Of a stretch of DNA of 37,085 bases, positions 30,084 through 37,085 are shown in pieces. The notes beneath the pieces are model-generated. The model made no database searches, was not told the origin of the DNA, and saw nothing but the letters and a program-made list of their open reading frames with translations. The DNA is taken from positions 1 through 37,085 of the forward strand of contig BDTT01000121.1 of assembly GCA_002897995.1 (NCBI GenBank). The letters run 5' to 3'. A program made the position numbers and the translations under genes. The first letter of the stretch is position 1; every line of letters starts with the position of its first letter. Origin of the DNA: a bacterium BMS3Bbin10. Its GTDB lineage: Bacteria > Pseudomonadota > Alphaproteobacteria > Rhizobiales > Methyloligellaceae.

Positions 30084-31424
30084 TCAAATTCGGATGTCGA
30101 GGCCGGTGGACGCCATATATCGCGTCGGGGGCGGCATGGCGTCGTTGGGGATCAGGGAAAGGTCATCATCGCACTCTCCGGTGAGGGTCCCCGGATCGTC
30201 TTCGGGGTTTCCCTGTCCGTCACCGCCCTGGGCGAGGTCCTGGCCTTTCAGTGAAAATTTCATATCCTCCTTGGAGGTGCTGAGGCCGGCGTCCTGAAGC
30301 GCCCGCTCCAATTGTCTTGCGTCGCGTTGCAGCAGATCCAGCGTTTCGGAACGCTCGACCACCAGATGGGTCTGGACCCGACCATCGCGCGAGACCTCCA
30401 GGCGCACTTCGATGCGGCCGAGTTCGGGGGGATCAAGGCGGATATCGAACCTTCTGGCGCCATTACTGGCCTGTTGGGCGATCTGGACCGCCAATGCGCT
30501 TACGGGAACGTGCGGCACACTGGCCGAGGCCGGGCTGGGGGAAGCCGCGTGTGCCTGCACGCTCACCGTAAGCGTCGGGGGACTGGAAGTACCGGCGGGA
30601 TCGCCGCCGGTGAACTGTTGAAACTTGATAAGGGTCAGGCCCGAGCCGGGCTGGAGCTGCTGCTGGATGATTGCCGGCTTGCGGGGGGCGAATTCGGGCC
30701 GGCCGGCGCCGGGTTTTTCGGTCAGTGAATTTTCGGCCGATCCGGTGCTGGAGGAATATGCGCCATTAGCGGTTGTCCGGCCATCGGTTTGGGCAAGGCC
30801 GCTACGCTGCGGTTCGCCTTTGGAGGTGGACTGCGCGGGGCGGTTCTCTGCATTCTCGAGCCCGCCCTCGCGCGCTGTCTGCGACGCCTTGTTCAGGGCA
30901 TTTTCAAGGCCCGCCGCGCGCGCGGCGGCTTGGTCTTGCGGTTTGGTTTCACGCTGCGCCTGAATAACCGGCGCGGCGCCGCGTTCCAGCGTCGCCTGTA
31001 GGGTCTGGTTGGCCTGAACAGTGGCTTCGGGCGTGGCCTGCGAGGCCCGGCCTTCGGTATTTTGCGGAGTACCCGGCAGCAGCAGATCCGTCGCCGCGGC
31101 GCCGGCGGATGCGGGGCCCTCTATAATGGCGGCGTCAATCTCCGCGCCATCCTGCGGCAACCCGAGTCCCGCGCTCAAAGCCTGACTCAGCGCGGCGTCG
31201 CCCATCGCAGCTTCAATAACGGCTTGCCCGTCCAGGGAGGCGGCCGCAGGGTTTAATGGATTGGGAGTGATGGCGGTTTCACCCTCGCCACCCGGTGCGG
31301 CGCCGGCCGCCGCCAGCAGGGCGGCGAAAATCCCGCCCGACCCGGCCGCATTCGCCGGTGCGGCCAGGGGGTCCTGGGGGGAACCGCCAGCAAGGTTGGA
31401 TAAAACTGCCGCAATTGAAGTCAT
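30084..31424 (-). CDS. fliK: Flagellar hook-length control protein FliK
   Basis: The protein has 446 residues. The first 290 are low-complexity (Ala, Gln, Gly, Pro, Glu), as expected for the extended molecular ruler. The conserved Flg_hook C-terminal domain (about 315-410) has the family core RFDIRLDPPELGRIEVRLEV and VERSETLDLLQRDARQLERA, with ALQDAGLSTSKEDMKFSL. FliK measures the hook and switches export specificity from hook to filament. It is first in a two-gene operon with flgD and is preceded by a sigma-54 promoter 39-54 bp before the ATG. Confidence 0.9.
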   Translation of the reverse strand: MTSIAAVLSNLAGGSPQDPLAAPANAAGSGGIFAALLAAAGAAPGGEGETAITPNPLNPAAASLDGQAVIEAAMGDAALSQALSAGLGLPQDGAEIDAAIIEGPASAGAAATDLLLPGTPQNTEGRASQATPEATVQANQTLQATLERGAAPVIQAQRETKPQDQAAARAAGLENALNKASQTAREGGLENAENRPAQSTSKGEPQRSGLAQTDGRTTANGAYSSSTGSAENSLTEKPGAGRPEFAPRKPAIIQQQLQPGSGLTLIKFQQFTGGDPAGTSSPPTLTVSVQAHAASPSPASASVPHVPVSALAVQIAQQASNGARRFDIRLDPPELGRIEVRLEVSRDGRVQTHLVVERSETLDLLQRDARQLERALQDAGLSTSKEDMKFSLKGQDLAQGGDGQGNPEDDPGTLTGECDDDLSLIPNDAMPPPTRYMASTGLDIRI

Positions 31425-31462
31425 TATCTTACGCCTGGTACTTGAACTTCTCGCCTTACAGG

Positions 31463-31478
31463 AGCAAGTGGCGGGCCA
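31463..31478 (-). promoter_or_regulatory. Sigma-54 promoter of fliK-flgD
   Basis: On the minus strand TGGCCCG-CCAC-TTGCT differs from the consensus TGGCAYR-N4-TTGCW at one position and keeps the GG-N10-GC spacing. The predicted start lies about 25-30 bp before the fliK ATG. Confidence 0.75.
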
Positions 31479-31565
31479 ATCCGGGGAAAGTTCAGATATT
31501 CCCGTAAAATCATGCGGTTAGATAATATCTGTCTGCCGTGGGCCGGGCTGAAGCTGTTGTGAGAA

Positions 31566-31604
31566 CCGGCAGAATTTGCCGGGACCCGGCGAAACTTGCC
31601 GGGA
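31566..31604. promoter_or_regulatory. Tandem palindromes, candidate FlbD enhancer
   Basis: CCGGCAGAATTTGCCGGGA and CCGGCGAAACTTGCCGGGA follow each other at a 20-bp period. Each is a near-perfect inverted repeat. They lie about 90-140 bp upstream of the -24 element, the normal place for a sigma-54 activator. Confidence 0.6.
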
Positions 31605-31797
31605 AAATTATTCGCCTCAGTATTGTCGCACCGGGTTGATAACGAGGGCGCACGGCAATAAATTATGGTTTAGCAATGGAATATGCGGCGGGTGTAGCTC
31701 TTGCATCGGCTTCGCGGCAGGGTATGGAAACACAAGCGGCTCGCCGGCGGTAAAGCCGGTACGCGGGCCGCGATCCGGTAACGGCAGGTTCGATTTC

Positions 31798-32991
31798 ATG
31801 ATCAGCTTGAACAGCCTGTCCCTCCCAGGGCGTCCTCAGGACACCCGCGTTGTTGTCGCCATGTCGGGCGGCGTCGATTCTTCCGTTGTGGCGGCTCTGC
31901 TCAAGGAAGAGGGCTATGATGTTATCGGCATAACCCTGCAGCTTTACGACCATGGCGAGGCGGTCCAGGCAAAGGGCGCCTGTTGCGCCGGCCAGGATAT
32001 CCATGACGCGCGTCAGGTGGCCGGGGCGCTGAATATTCCCCATTATGTTCTCGACTATCAGGAACGCTTCGCGGCGGCCGTCATGGACGAGTTTGCGGAA
32101 AGCTATCTCACCGGGGAAACGCCGGTCCCGTGTATTTCCTGCAACCAGAATATCAAATTCAAGGATTTGCTGGAAACGGCAAAGGATCTCGGCGCGGCCG
32201 CGCTTGCGACGGGGCACTATATTTCGTCGAAACGCGGACCCGGCGGCTGGGAGCTGCACAGGGCGGCGGACGGCGAACGCGATCAGAGCTATTTCCTGTT
32301 TGCGACCACACGCGAACAGCTTGACCTTCTCAGGTTTCCGCTCGGAGATCTGAAAAAATCCGAAACACGTGAACTGGCGCGCCGCCATGGCCTGAACGTC
32401 GCCGACAAGTCGGACAGCCAGGATATCTGTTTCGTGCCCACCGGGCGCTACACCCAGGTTATCGACCGGCTGCGCCCCGGCGCGGCGCGCCCCGGCGACA
32501 TTGTTGCCCTGAATGGCAAGGTGCTGGGCCGTCATGACGGGATCATCAACTATACAATCGGCCAGCGCCGCGGTCTCGGCATCGCCGCGGCGGAACCTCT
32601 TTATGTCGTGAAACTCAACGCGCAAAGCAGACAAGTCGTGGTTGGTCCGCGTGAAAGTTTGCGCGCCCGCCGCATTTGGCTGCGGCAGCTGAACTGGCTC
32701 GGGGATCGGCCATTTTCGGAAATTCCCAAAAAAGGTCTTGAACTTATGGCGAAAATCCGCTCAACCGGGGCGCCACAGGCCGCGACCCTGCAAAACCGGG
32801 AGGGTGCGGCATTTGTGCAGCTGCATGACGGCGAAGAGGGGGTTTCGCCCGGGCAGGCATGTGTGCTTTACGACGGGAGCCGTGTTCTGGGAGGAGGATG
32901 GATTGCCAGGGCGGAGCCGGACAGCCGGCCGATGCCGGATGATGCGGCGCGTCGCGCGGGAAATCTCGTGGCCGCGACGCCCGCGAGTTAG
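31798..32991 (+). CDS. mnmA: tRNA-specific 2-thiouridylase MnmA
   Basis: The protein has 397 residues from the ATG at 31798 ([20 protein letters not shown]); the frame upstream to 31576 is not plausible protein. The PP-loop SGGVDSS is at 23-29. The catalytic Cys pair is Cys112 in TPVPCISCN and Cys211 in [12 protein letters not shown], matching the two active cysteines of the family. [10 protein letters not shown] and [13 protein letters not shown] are further signatures, and a beta-barrel end follows. MnmA transfers sulfur to U34 of tRNA Glu, Gln and Lys in the cytoplasm. GGCAGG precedes the start. Confidence 0.95.
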   Translation: MISLNSLSLPGRPQDTRVVVAMSGGVDSSVVAALLKEEGYDVIGITLQLYDHGEAVQAKGACCAGQDIHDARQVAGALNIPHYVLDYQERFAAAVMDEFAESYLTGETPVPCISCNQNIKFKDLLETAKDLGAAALATGHYISSKRGPGGWELHRAADGERDQSYFLFATTREQLDLLRFPLGDLKKSETRELARRHGLNVADKSDSQDICFVPTGRYTQVIDRLRPGAARPGDIVALNGKVLGRHDGIINYTIGQRRGLGIAAAEPLYVVKLNAQSRQVVVGPRESLRARRIWLRQLNWLGDRPFSEIPKKGLELMAKIRSTGAPQAATLQNREGAAFVQLHDGEEGVSPGQACVLYDGSRVLGGGWIARAEPDSRPMPDDAARRAGNLVAATPAS

Positions 32992-33059
32992 AAGAGAGGC
33001 GCCGGGGGCAGGGGACAATCCCATTTTTCCGGCGTCACCCAGGCGAATGTATCGGAGCG

Positions 33060-33794
33060 ATGAGAAATATGCAGGAAGCGGAACTGGGCGCAGGCAACCC
33101 GGCCATTGATTTGTTTGACGTGCAGCGGGCATACCGGCGCTGGGCGCCGATCTATGACATGACCGTCGGCAAGCTGATCGAAGCGGGACACCGCCACACC
33201 GTCGAGATCATAAACCGGCGCAAGGGCACGGTTTTGGAAGTTGGCGTTGGAACCGGCCTGTCACTGCCGCACTACGCACGTCACTTGCAGGTTACTGGCA
33301 TCGATATTTCGCCCGATATGCTCCGCAAGGCGCGCACCCGCGTTGACGAACAGAATCTCGGTCATATATCGGCCCTGCACGAGATGGACGCGGGCAGACT
33401 TGAGTTTCCCGATGAGGAGTTCGACACGGTCGTTGCCATGTATATGATAACAACGGTGCCCAATCCGGAGCAGGTTCTGCGCGAACTCGAAAGGGTGTGC
33501 GCACCGGGCGGCGAAGTTATTCTGGTCAATCATTTCAGCGTGGAGAAGGGCCCGCGCGCGCGCCTCGAGCGCCTGTTCGCGCCGCTGGCCAGCACAATTG
33601 GCTGGCGGCCGGTTTTCCCCTTGAAGCGGGTGCTTGGGAGCAGCGGCCTGCGGCTGACGGACAGGCGGTCATTGCGGCCCTGGGGGCTGTTCACGATGCT
33701 GCGTTTCGTCAAGCAGCCGGACCTGGCGGCCGATCACAAACTCAAAACCGAAGCCGTGGGCGGGCATACTCACCTCAAGCCCGCAAGGGCCTGA
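33060..33794 (+). CDS. SAM-dependent methyltransferase, PmtA-like
   Basis: The protein has 244 residues. It is a class I methyltransferase with motif I VLEVGVGTGLSLPHY, then VTGIDISPDMLRKA, and FDTVVAMYMITTVPNPEQVL. The preceding RAYRRWAPIYDMTVGKLIEAG and the GTGLSLP form resemble Rhodobacter-type phosphatidylethanolamine N-methyltransferase (PmtA), which makes phosphatidylcholine; this identification is by memory and other substrates are possible. The late segment LRLTDRRSLRPWGLFTMLRF is also PmtA-like. GGAG lies 2 bp before the ATG at 33060 and 11 bp before an in-frame ATG at 33069, so the start is uncertain by three residues. It follows mnmA by 68 bp. Confidence 0.8.
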   Translation: MRNMQEAELGAGNPAIDLFDVQRAYRRWAPIYDMTVGKLIEAGHRHTVEIINRRKGTVLEVGVGTGLSLPHYARHLQVTGIDISPDMLRKARTRVDEQNLGHISALHEMDAGRLEFPDEEFDTVVAMYMITTVPNPEQVLRELERVCAPGGEVILVNHFSVEKGPRARLERLFAPLASTIGWRPVFPLKRVLGSSGLRLTDRRSLRPWGLFTMLRFVKQPDLAADHKLKTEAVGGHTHLKPARA

Positions 33795-33831
33795 TGGGTC
33801 CGCGCCGGCCTGCCTTGATCTTCCGGCTTTC

Positions 33832-33860
33832 TTGACAGGGGGCGAGACCGCTCCTTATAT
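33832..33860 (+). promoter_or_regulatory. Sigma-70 promoter of tRNA-Met
   Basis: TTGACA (33832-33837), exactly 17 bp spacing, TTATAT (33855-33860); transcription would start about 28 bp before the mature tRNA end. Confidence 0.8.
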
Positions 33861-33895
33861 CGCGCAGCGGCGCGATACATCCTGTCGCCTGGTTT

Positions 33896-33972
33896 GGCGG
33901 AGTAGCTCAGCTGGTTAGAGCAGCGGAATCATAATCCGCGTGTCGGGGGTTCGAGTCCCTCCTCCGCTACCA
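33896..33972 (+). tRNA. tRNA-Met(CAT), elongator type
   Basis: A 77-nt cloverleaf with encoded CCA. Acceptor stem GGCGGAG/CTCCGCT, anticodon arm GCGGA-ATCATAA-TCCGC with anticodon CAT, T arm CGGGGGTTCGAGTCCCTC. The acceptor and anticodon arms resemble alphaproteobacterial elongator tRNA-Met; initiator tRNA (three G-C pairs at the anticodon stem) is excluded. A tRNA-Ile2 with lysidine is less likely but not formally excluded. Confidence 0.92.
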
Positions 33973-34424
33973 CGCATCCTCCACTATAACGGGCATTTGG
34001 CGGAACATTTGTTCCTGTCAGGCTGGCAAGCCTGGCGCGCACCGCGATGTCTACCGGGGTTCGTGGCGCACCGGGCGTCACGATGACGCTTTCGGTCAGG
34101 CTCCGGCGCGCGCTGCGCGGGCCGCCGGCGGACCGTAGCGTTCGGGAATACCGGCCCACGGCTTGCCCGGTGCGAAGCCGCCGGAAAATGCCGTTCAAAA
34201 CCCGCCGGTCATCAACCCGCTTCACACCTCGGGACTTGCTGGGAAGAAGCGGTTCAATGACAGACCATTCAAAATCCGGCAGATCAAGACATGCCATGGC
34301 AATCCCTCCATGACGCCAATGAATCTGATTTGCGAGTGTTTGGGATTTGCCCTCGCGCATTTAAGAGTTCACAACCCAGGGCATCATTCCCCATCCTTGT
34401 GGCATGGCGCCTCTCCTTTAAAAT
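33973..34424. other. Gap with IS remnant between tRNA-Met and the Met-rich gene
   Basis: Apart from the transposase fragment (34126-34297) I see no gene. The open frame that crosses the tRNA on the minus strand ends in EEGLEPPTRGL, a familiar false translation of tRNA sequence. Confidence 0.6.
34126..34297 (-). pseudogene. Decayed IS5-family transposase fragment
   Basis: From the ATG at 34297 the minus strand reads MACLDLPDFEWSVIEPLLPS, then RGVKRVDDRRVLNGIFRRLRTG, the usual beginning of an IS5-type (IS427-like) DDE transposase. A one-base loss then shifts the frame; in the next frame the protein continues GKPWAGIPERYGPP, and homology ends near 34126. About 55-60 of roughly 250 residues remain and none of the catalytic DDE residues is present. 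The bases upstream (to about 34360) may be the remaining left end, with GGGCAAATCCCAAA as a possible tip. It is non-functional. Confidence 0.85.
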
Positions 34425-34892
34425 TCATTGTTTCTTACTCTTCCCAGAGGCCCGGACCTTGGAATTTACCTTGCCGCTGCTGGTCATGTGGGCAATCAGG
34501 TAGGCGGTACTCTCCTGGCTGATATTCAACGCTTTGGCGAGCCCCGCCGCATCGCTTTCACCACACTCTTCCAGATGCCGGAGCGCCTCGTCCTCCAGGG
34601 TCTCCAGCCACTCCGCGAAAAGCTGGCGAAGTTCCGGTGTGGCGAAGGCTGCCATGTCCGTTGTCTTCCTGATGGTGCCCAGCATCTCCCTGCACATCTG
34701 CATCATTGGATTTGGTTCGGAGCCGCCTTCTTTCGCCGGACTTTCGGAGCCCATCATCTTTTTGGCCATCCCCATTCCTTTTTTCATCGGTCCGGAATCG
34801 CCGTCATCCGTCTGGTTCATCATCTTCCTCGCCATTCCCATGCCCATTTCCATGGGACCCGCATTCCCGGCTGCTGCTTTCTTGTCGGTCAT
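34425..34892 (-). CDS. Met-rich protein with C-terminal winged-helix-like domain
   Basis: The protein has 155 residues. I start at the ATG at 34892 (MTDKKAAAGNAGP) because GGAG lies 6 bp before it; ATGs at 34895, 34904 and 34931 are in frame. Two imperfect repeats follow, GPMEMGMGMARKMM and GPMKKGMGMAKKMM, then NPMMQMCREML. Met clusters of this kind can bind Cu(I) or other soft metals, but that is inference. The last 70 residues (LRQLFAEWLETLEDEALRHL, SDAAGLAKALNISQESTAYL, IAHMTSSGKV) look like a winged helix. No signal peptide is seen. I do not recognise the family. It lies just downstream of the methyltransferase and is likely in the same operon. Confidence 0.7.
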   Translation of the reverse strand: MTDKKAAAGNAGPMEMGMGMARKMMNQTDDGDSGPMKKGMGMAKKMMGSESPAKEGGSEPNPMMQMCREMLGTIRKTTDMAAFATPELRQLFAEWLETLEDEALRHLEECGESDAAGLAKALNISQESTAYLIAHMTSSGKVNSKVRASGKSKKQ

Positions 34893-34908
34893 CATGCTCT
34901 CCATTTTT

Positions 34909-35559
34909 TCAAATGATTTCACTGGCGCCATTCAGAGTTGCACCGGCGCTTTTCCGGAACACAGCCCCATAGTGAAAGGGAGGAAGTTCGACCAGTTCAG
35001 CCAACCGGAAGCCTGCCGGTTCGATAACCGCCCGGACCTGCTCCGGCGACATGCGCATTTCGGTCCTGGGTCCGCGCGGTTCGCCAAGCACGGGCGTCTG
35101 CTCGCGCGGGAGCGGGCGCCAGTTGACAATGGCGAATAGACCGCCCGGCTTAAGCACCCGTCTTACGGCCCGCGCCAACGCTGTCTTGTCCGGAACGCCA
35201 TGGAACGTATTGGCGATCAGGACATAGTCGATCTCGTGGGGGACAAGTTCGGCAATGTTCCGCGCGTCGGCGCAAAGCCACTCAGCGACTGACGCTCCCT
35301 GCCGCGCAACCTCAGAGCGCGCCTGATCGAGCATTTCGGGGTCGATGTCGAGGGCGTAGACATTACCGTTTACAAGCTTCGCCAGGGGCGCGGTAAAGTA
35401 GCCGTCGCCACAACACAGATCGACAACGCTCATCCCGGCTTCTATCCCGAGCCTGCGAACAAAGGCGCCGGGGTCCGGCCATAGTGCCGACCACCATATG
35501 TTGTCCGGCATCGCCGTCGCCGGAAAGAGCTTTTTCTCGACCGCCATGGGGTTGTTCAT
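34909..35559 (-). CDS. Class I SAM-dependent methyltransferase of the ArsR-linked cluster
   Basis: The protein has 216 residues from the ATG at 35559 (MNNPMAVEKKLFPATAMPDN); the ATG at 35583 would add eight. Motif I is VVDLCCGDGYFTAPLAKL, followed by VYALDIDPEMLDQAR, an acidic ADARNIAEL turn and IDYVLIANTFHGVPD. VLKPGGLFAIVNWRPLPREQ and RMSPEQVRAVIEPAGFRLAE are further family features. The substrate is unknown. It is not a typical arsenite methyltransferase, as the conserved Cys set of ArsM is absent. It is divergent from the ArsR gene with an 85-bp gap, a common arrangement for a regulator and its target operon, and upstream of the Met-rich gene. Confidence 0.85.
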   Translation of the reverse strand: MNNPMAVEKKLFPATAMPDNIWWSALWPDPGAFVRRLGIEAGMSVVDLCCGDGYFTAPLAKLVNGNVYALDIDPEMLDQARSEVARQGASVAEWLCADARNIAELVPHEIDYVLIANTFHGVPDKTALARAVRRVLKPGGLFAIVNWRPLPREQTPVLGEPRGPRTEMRMSPEQVRAVIEPAGFRLAELVELPPFHYGAVFRKSAGATLNGASEII

Positions 35560-35582
35560 GTCGCATCCCGCTGATTTGGGCA

Positions 35583-35611
35583 TTGACTGGGATCAGTGTT
35601 GCTTCATAAAT
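35583..35611 (+). promoter_or_regulatory. Sigma-70 promoter for the ArsR-type regulator
   Basis: TTGACT (35583-35588), 17-bp spacing, ATAAAT (35606-35611). A start near 35618 would place the ATG at 35615 outside the message and favour 35645 as the translation start. Confidence 0.6.
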
Positions 35612-35626
35612 TACATGAGCTTTAAC

Positions 35627-35648
35627 GCATATGAGTATATACGCATGT
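35627..35648. promoter_or_regulatory. Imperfect palindrome, candidate ArsR-type operator
   Basis: CATATGAGTATATACGCATG is centred on the perfect palindrome GTATATAC (35635-35642) with partly matching flanks, and carries ACGCAT twice at 16-bp spacing. It lies just downstream of the promoter and overlaps the proposed start codon, where a repressor would block transcription. Confidence 0.5.
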
Positions 35649-36001
35649 TACCGGATAATGTCAATAAGCTGGCGCCCGTCTTCAAACTTCTCGGCGAGCC
35701 GAACCGCCTGCGCATTCTGTGCTCTCTGGGGCTCGAATGCCGCCCGGTTTCCGATATCATCAAGGACACCGGTATGACCCAGACCAATGTGTCATTTCAT
35801 TTGAGATTGTTGCGGGAAGCAGGACTTGTGCGGCCCGAACGGCGCGGCGCTTTCGTGTATTACTGCCTGCCCGACGCCGAATTGCTGGAGATATTCAACA
35901 GGATGTCGGATTGGCTCGATCAAAAGAGCTGGAAGGGGAGAGGCGAAATTGAGGCGGCAAACGAAAGGCCCAGTGAAAAACATAAGTCTCATGATTGCTG
36001 A
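35645..36001 (+). CDS. ArsR-family winged-helix regulator
   Basis: The protein has 118 residues from the ATG at 35645 (MLPDNVNKLAPVFKLLGEPN). The fold is a single winged helix: KLLGEPNRLRILCSL, the recognition helix region DTGMTQTNVSFHLRLLREAG, and the wing RPERRGAFVYYCLPD. A longer frame to 35498 crosses the promoter and is unlikely. Metal sites of ArsR/SmtB proteins (Cys-x-Cys in the recognition helix, or His/Asp in the last helix) are not obvious, so it may sense a non-metal ligand or use other residues; a lone Cys is in LGLECRPV and the tail ends KHKSHDC. It should repress its own gene and the divergent methyltransferase. Confidence 0.88.
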   Translation: MLPDNVNKLAPVFKLLGEPNRLRILCSLGLECRPVSDIIKDTGMTQTNVSFHLRLLREAGLVRPERRGAFVYYCLPDAELLEIFNRMSDWLDQKSWKGRGEIEAANERPSEKHKSHDC

Positions 36002-36103
36002 ATGCGATATCGCGTCGGATGAGCCCGCCTGGTTCCTAAAGTGGACCTTCACTCTCCGCCACCAAACTCTCCCGGTATCGGGACACTCCTGGGACAGACG
36101 CCG

Positions 36104-36919
36104 ATGAGCGATGACGATATCCCGCCGATTCTGGCCGGCAAGAACCATGATGCGCCCTCGGCCTTCACCCCTGAAAGTCTGCTGCGCGAAGCGCGGCGTC
36201 AGAAGTCCGTCTCCCTCGAACCGGTTCCGGATGTCTGTCTGCTCGATCCTGACGGCGATATTGTCCGCCGGCTGGAATCGGAGGGGCGCGCGAAGCGTCA
36301 TAAGGGGTGGGTATGCTATCATACCGACCTTTATGTATTCGAAGAGCGCGGCCTGACCTTCGGCATTGTCGGCTGCGCCGTCGGTTCCTCCTTCGCCGTA
36401 TTGGTGGCGGAAGAACTGTTTGTATCGGGATGCAGCCTGCTGATCAGCATCACGTCGGCGGGTCAGCTCGCGCCCCTGCGGGAGCCGCCCTATTTCATTC
36501 TGATCGACCGGGCGCTGCGCGACGAAGGCGCGAGCTACCACTACCTGCCGCCATCTTCATATAGCGATGCGCCAAATCCCGTTCTCAAGGGGCTCGACGG
36601 CGCCTTCGATGATCTGGATGTCCCGGTGCTGCTGGGAGCGACATGGACGACTGACGCGCCTTTCCGCGAGACGGCGGAAGCCATTGAAGAGATGCGCCGG
36701 CGCGGGCTGCTGGCCGTTGAAATGGAGGCGGCGGGTCTCTACGCCTTTGCCCGGGCGCGCAAAAAACCGGTGGTCTGCTTCGCCCATGTCACCAACCAAA
36801 TGGGTCAGGTCGAGGGAGATTTCGAAAAAGGCGAGGCGGACGGTACAACCGATGCATTGCAGGTCGTGGTTAGAACCGCGGGCGTCCTCGTTGATGCAGA
36901 CAGGAAATACCGCCAATGA
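36104..36919 (+). CDS. Nucleoside phosphorylase family protein
   Basis: The protein has 271 residues from the ATG at 36104 (MSDDDIPPILAGKNHD); the frame upstream to 36041 lacks a ribosome site. It belongs to the PNP/uridine phosphorylase fold: FGIVGCAVGSSFAVLVAEEL, SGCSLLISITSAGQL (phosphate and ribose region), GATWTTDAPFRETAE, and AVEMEAAGLYAFARARKKPV, the substrate-binding EMEAAGLY motif of the family. It should cleave a nucleoside with phosphate in the cytoplasm; purine versus uridine cannot be decided. It follows the ArsR gene by 102 bp on the same strand, with no evident functional link. Confidence 0.88.
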   Translation: MSDDDIPPILAGKNHDAPSAFTPESLLREARRQKSVSLEPVPDVCLLDPDGDIVRRLESEGRAKRHKGWVCYHTDLYVFEERGLTFGIVGCAVGSSFAVLVAEELFVSGCSLLISITSAGQLAPLREPPYFILIDRALRDEGASYHYLPPSSYSDAPNPVLKGLDGAFDDLDVPVLLGATWTTDAPFRETAEAIEEMRRRGLLAVEMEAAGLYAFARARKKPVVCFAHVTNQMGQVEGDFEKGEADGTTDALQVVVRTAGVLVDADRKYRQ

Positions 36920-37015
36920 GCTCAGGCGTTCCGGCGTGCCGGAGGTCCGGTTCCGGCAGATTTTGTTGATTTAGTCGAAATTCTTGACGGACGATTTTTC
37001 TGGCAGAATTCGATT

Positions 37016-37085
37016 ATGACAAGGAATGCATCGATATTCCTTGTGAGCGTTTTTCTGCGCGTCTTACAGAGGGATGCTCGGATTT
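37016..37085 (+). CDS. Possible gene start running off the window
   Basis: From the ATG at 37016 an open frame (MTRNASIFLVSVFLRVLQRD) continues to the end. A TTGACG at 36984-36989 could be a promoter element. There is no good ribosome site, and a perfect inverted repeat covers the first codons, so this may not be coding. Confidence 0.2.
   Translation, partial: MTRNASIFLVSVFLRVLQRDARI
37020..37043. repeat. Perfect inverted repeat at the window end
   Basis: CAAGGAAT-GCATCGAT-ATTCCTTG: 8-bp arms with an 8-nt loop that itself contains ATCGAT. It is either an operator or a transcript hairpin. Confidence 0.5.

Larger units (their letters stand above)
31425..31797. other. Divergent control region of fliK-flgD and mnmA
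   Basis: No gene is seen in these 373 bp. The part near fliK carries a sigma-54 promoter and two tandem palindromes, listed separately. Near 31660-31675 a TAAA-N7-TTAT on the minus strand is a poor CtrA-like match. No clear sigma-70 promoter for mnmA is visible. Confidence 0.6.

Noticed and set aside
31660-31675. CtrA box between fliK and mnmA
   Set aside because: TAAA-N7-TTAT on the minus strand has too many mismatches to TTAA-N7-TTAA and is about 240 bp from fliK, which has a better sigma-54 promoter.
33950-33972. Attachment site at the 3' end of tRNA-Met
   Set aside because: No second copy of the tRNA end and no integrase gene is present in the window.
33929-34360. Single 143-codon protein on the minus strand across tRNA-Met
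   Set aside because: Only its first part is transposase; a frameshift follows, and the end (EEGLEPPTRGL) is a known false translation of tRNA sequence. It is recorded as a pseudogene fragment.

Overview
The window reads as a high-GC alphaproteobacterial chromosome. The evidence is a co-located ChpT-CtrA-SciP set, which belongs to the CckA-ChpT-CtrA cell-cycle phosphorelay confined to Alphaproteobacteria. It also has FlbD-type flagellar control, DUF1134 and DUF6476 proteins, and tRNAs with encoded CCA ends. The order chpT-cheAWYBR / ctrA / fliIJ / flhA / flbD-fliNHGF / sciP / flgD-fliK suggests a motile, Rhodospirillales- or Parvibaculum-like lineage in which cell-cycle control sits inside the motility locus. 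I cannot name the genus.

Layout. Positions 1-8735 are mostly housekeeping: the end of a membrane protein, an inverted pair of long repeats, a small secreted protein, rpoH, rluD, a DUF6476 protein, tRNA-Glu, a PPP-type phosphatase, a coiled-coil membrane protein, DUF1134, a YHS protein and cysQ. Positions 9033-16919 hold chpT, a chemotaxis operon (a hybrid CheA with a receiver domain, cheW, cheY, cheB, and a cheR with a long repetitive Ala/Pro/Thr tail) and, convergently, ctrA, separated by a clear bidirectional terminator. Positions 17389-31424 are flagellar export and basal-body genes: fliI-fliJ, then yajQ and a lipoprotein embedded among three copies of a structured repeat, then flhA, the fliF-fliG-fliH-fliN-flbD operon, sciP and a fliK-flgD operon. 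Positions 31798-37085 are mnmA, a PmtA-like methyltransferase, tRNA-Met, a decayed IS5-type transposase, a small ArsR-linked cluster (Met-rich protein, methyltransferase, regulator) and a nucleoside phosphorylase.

Regulation visible in the DNA. One-mismatch CtrA boxes (TTAA-N7-TTAA) lie upstream of fliI, flhA, fliF and sciP. The ctrA upstream region has GTTAAC half-sites and GANTC methylation sites. A near-consensus sigma-54 promoter precedes fliK-flgD, with two tandem GGC...TTGCC palindromes about 100-150 bp upstream as candidate FlbD enhancers. Similar palindromes sit beside the CtrA boxes of fliI and flhA. Together these give a readable CtrA-to-FlbD/sigma-54 hierarchy, with SciP and CtrA encoded in the same locus.

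The most unusual features are two repeat families whose hairpin arms change in a compensated way between copies, the repetitive CheR tail, a G11-AAA-G8 tract one base from the flhA CtrA box, and the Met-rich protein/methyltransferase/ArsR cluster beside tRNA-Met.
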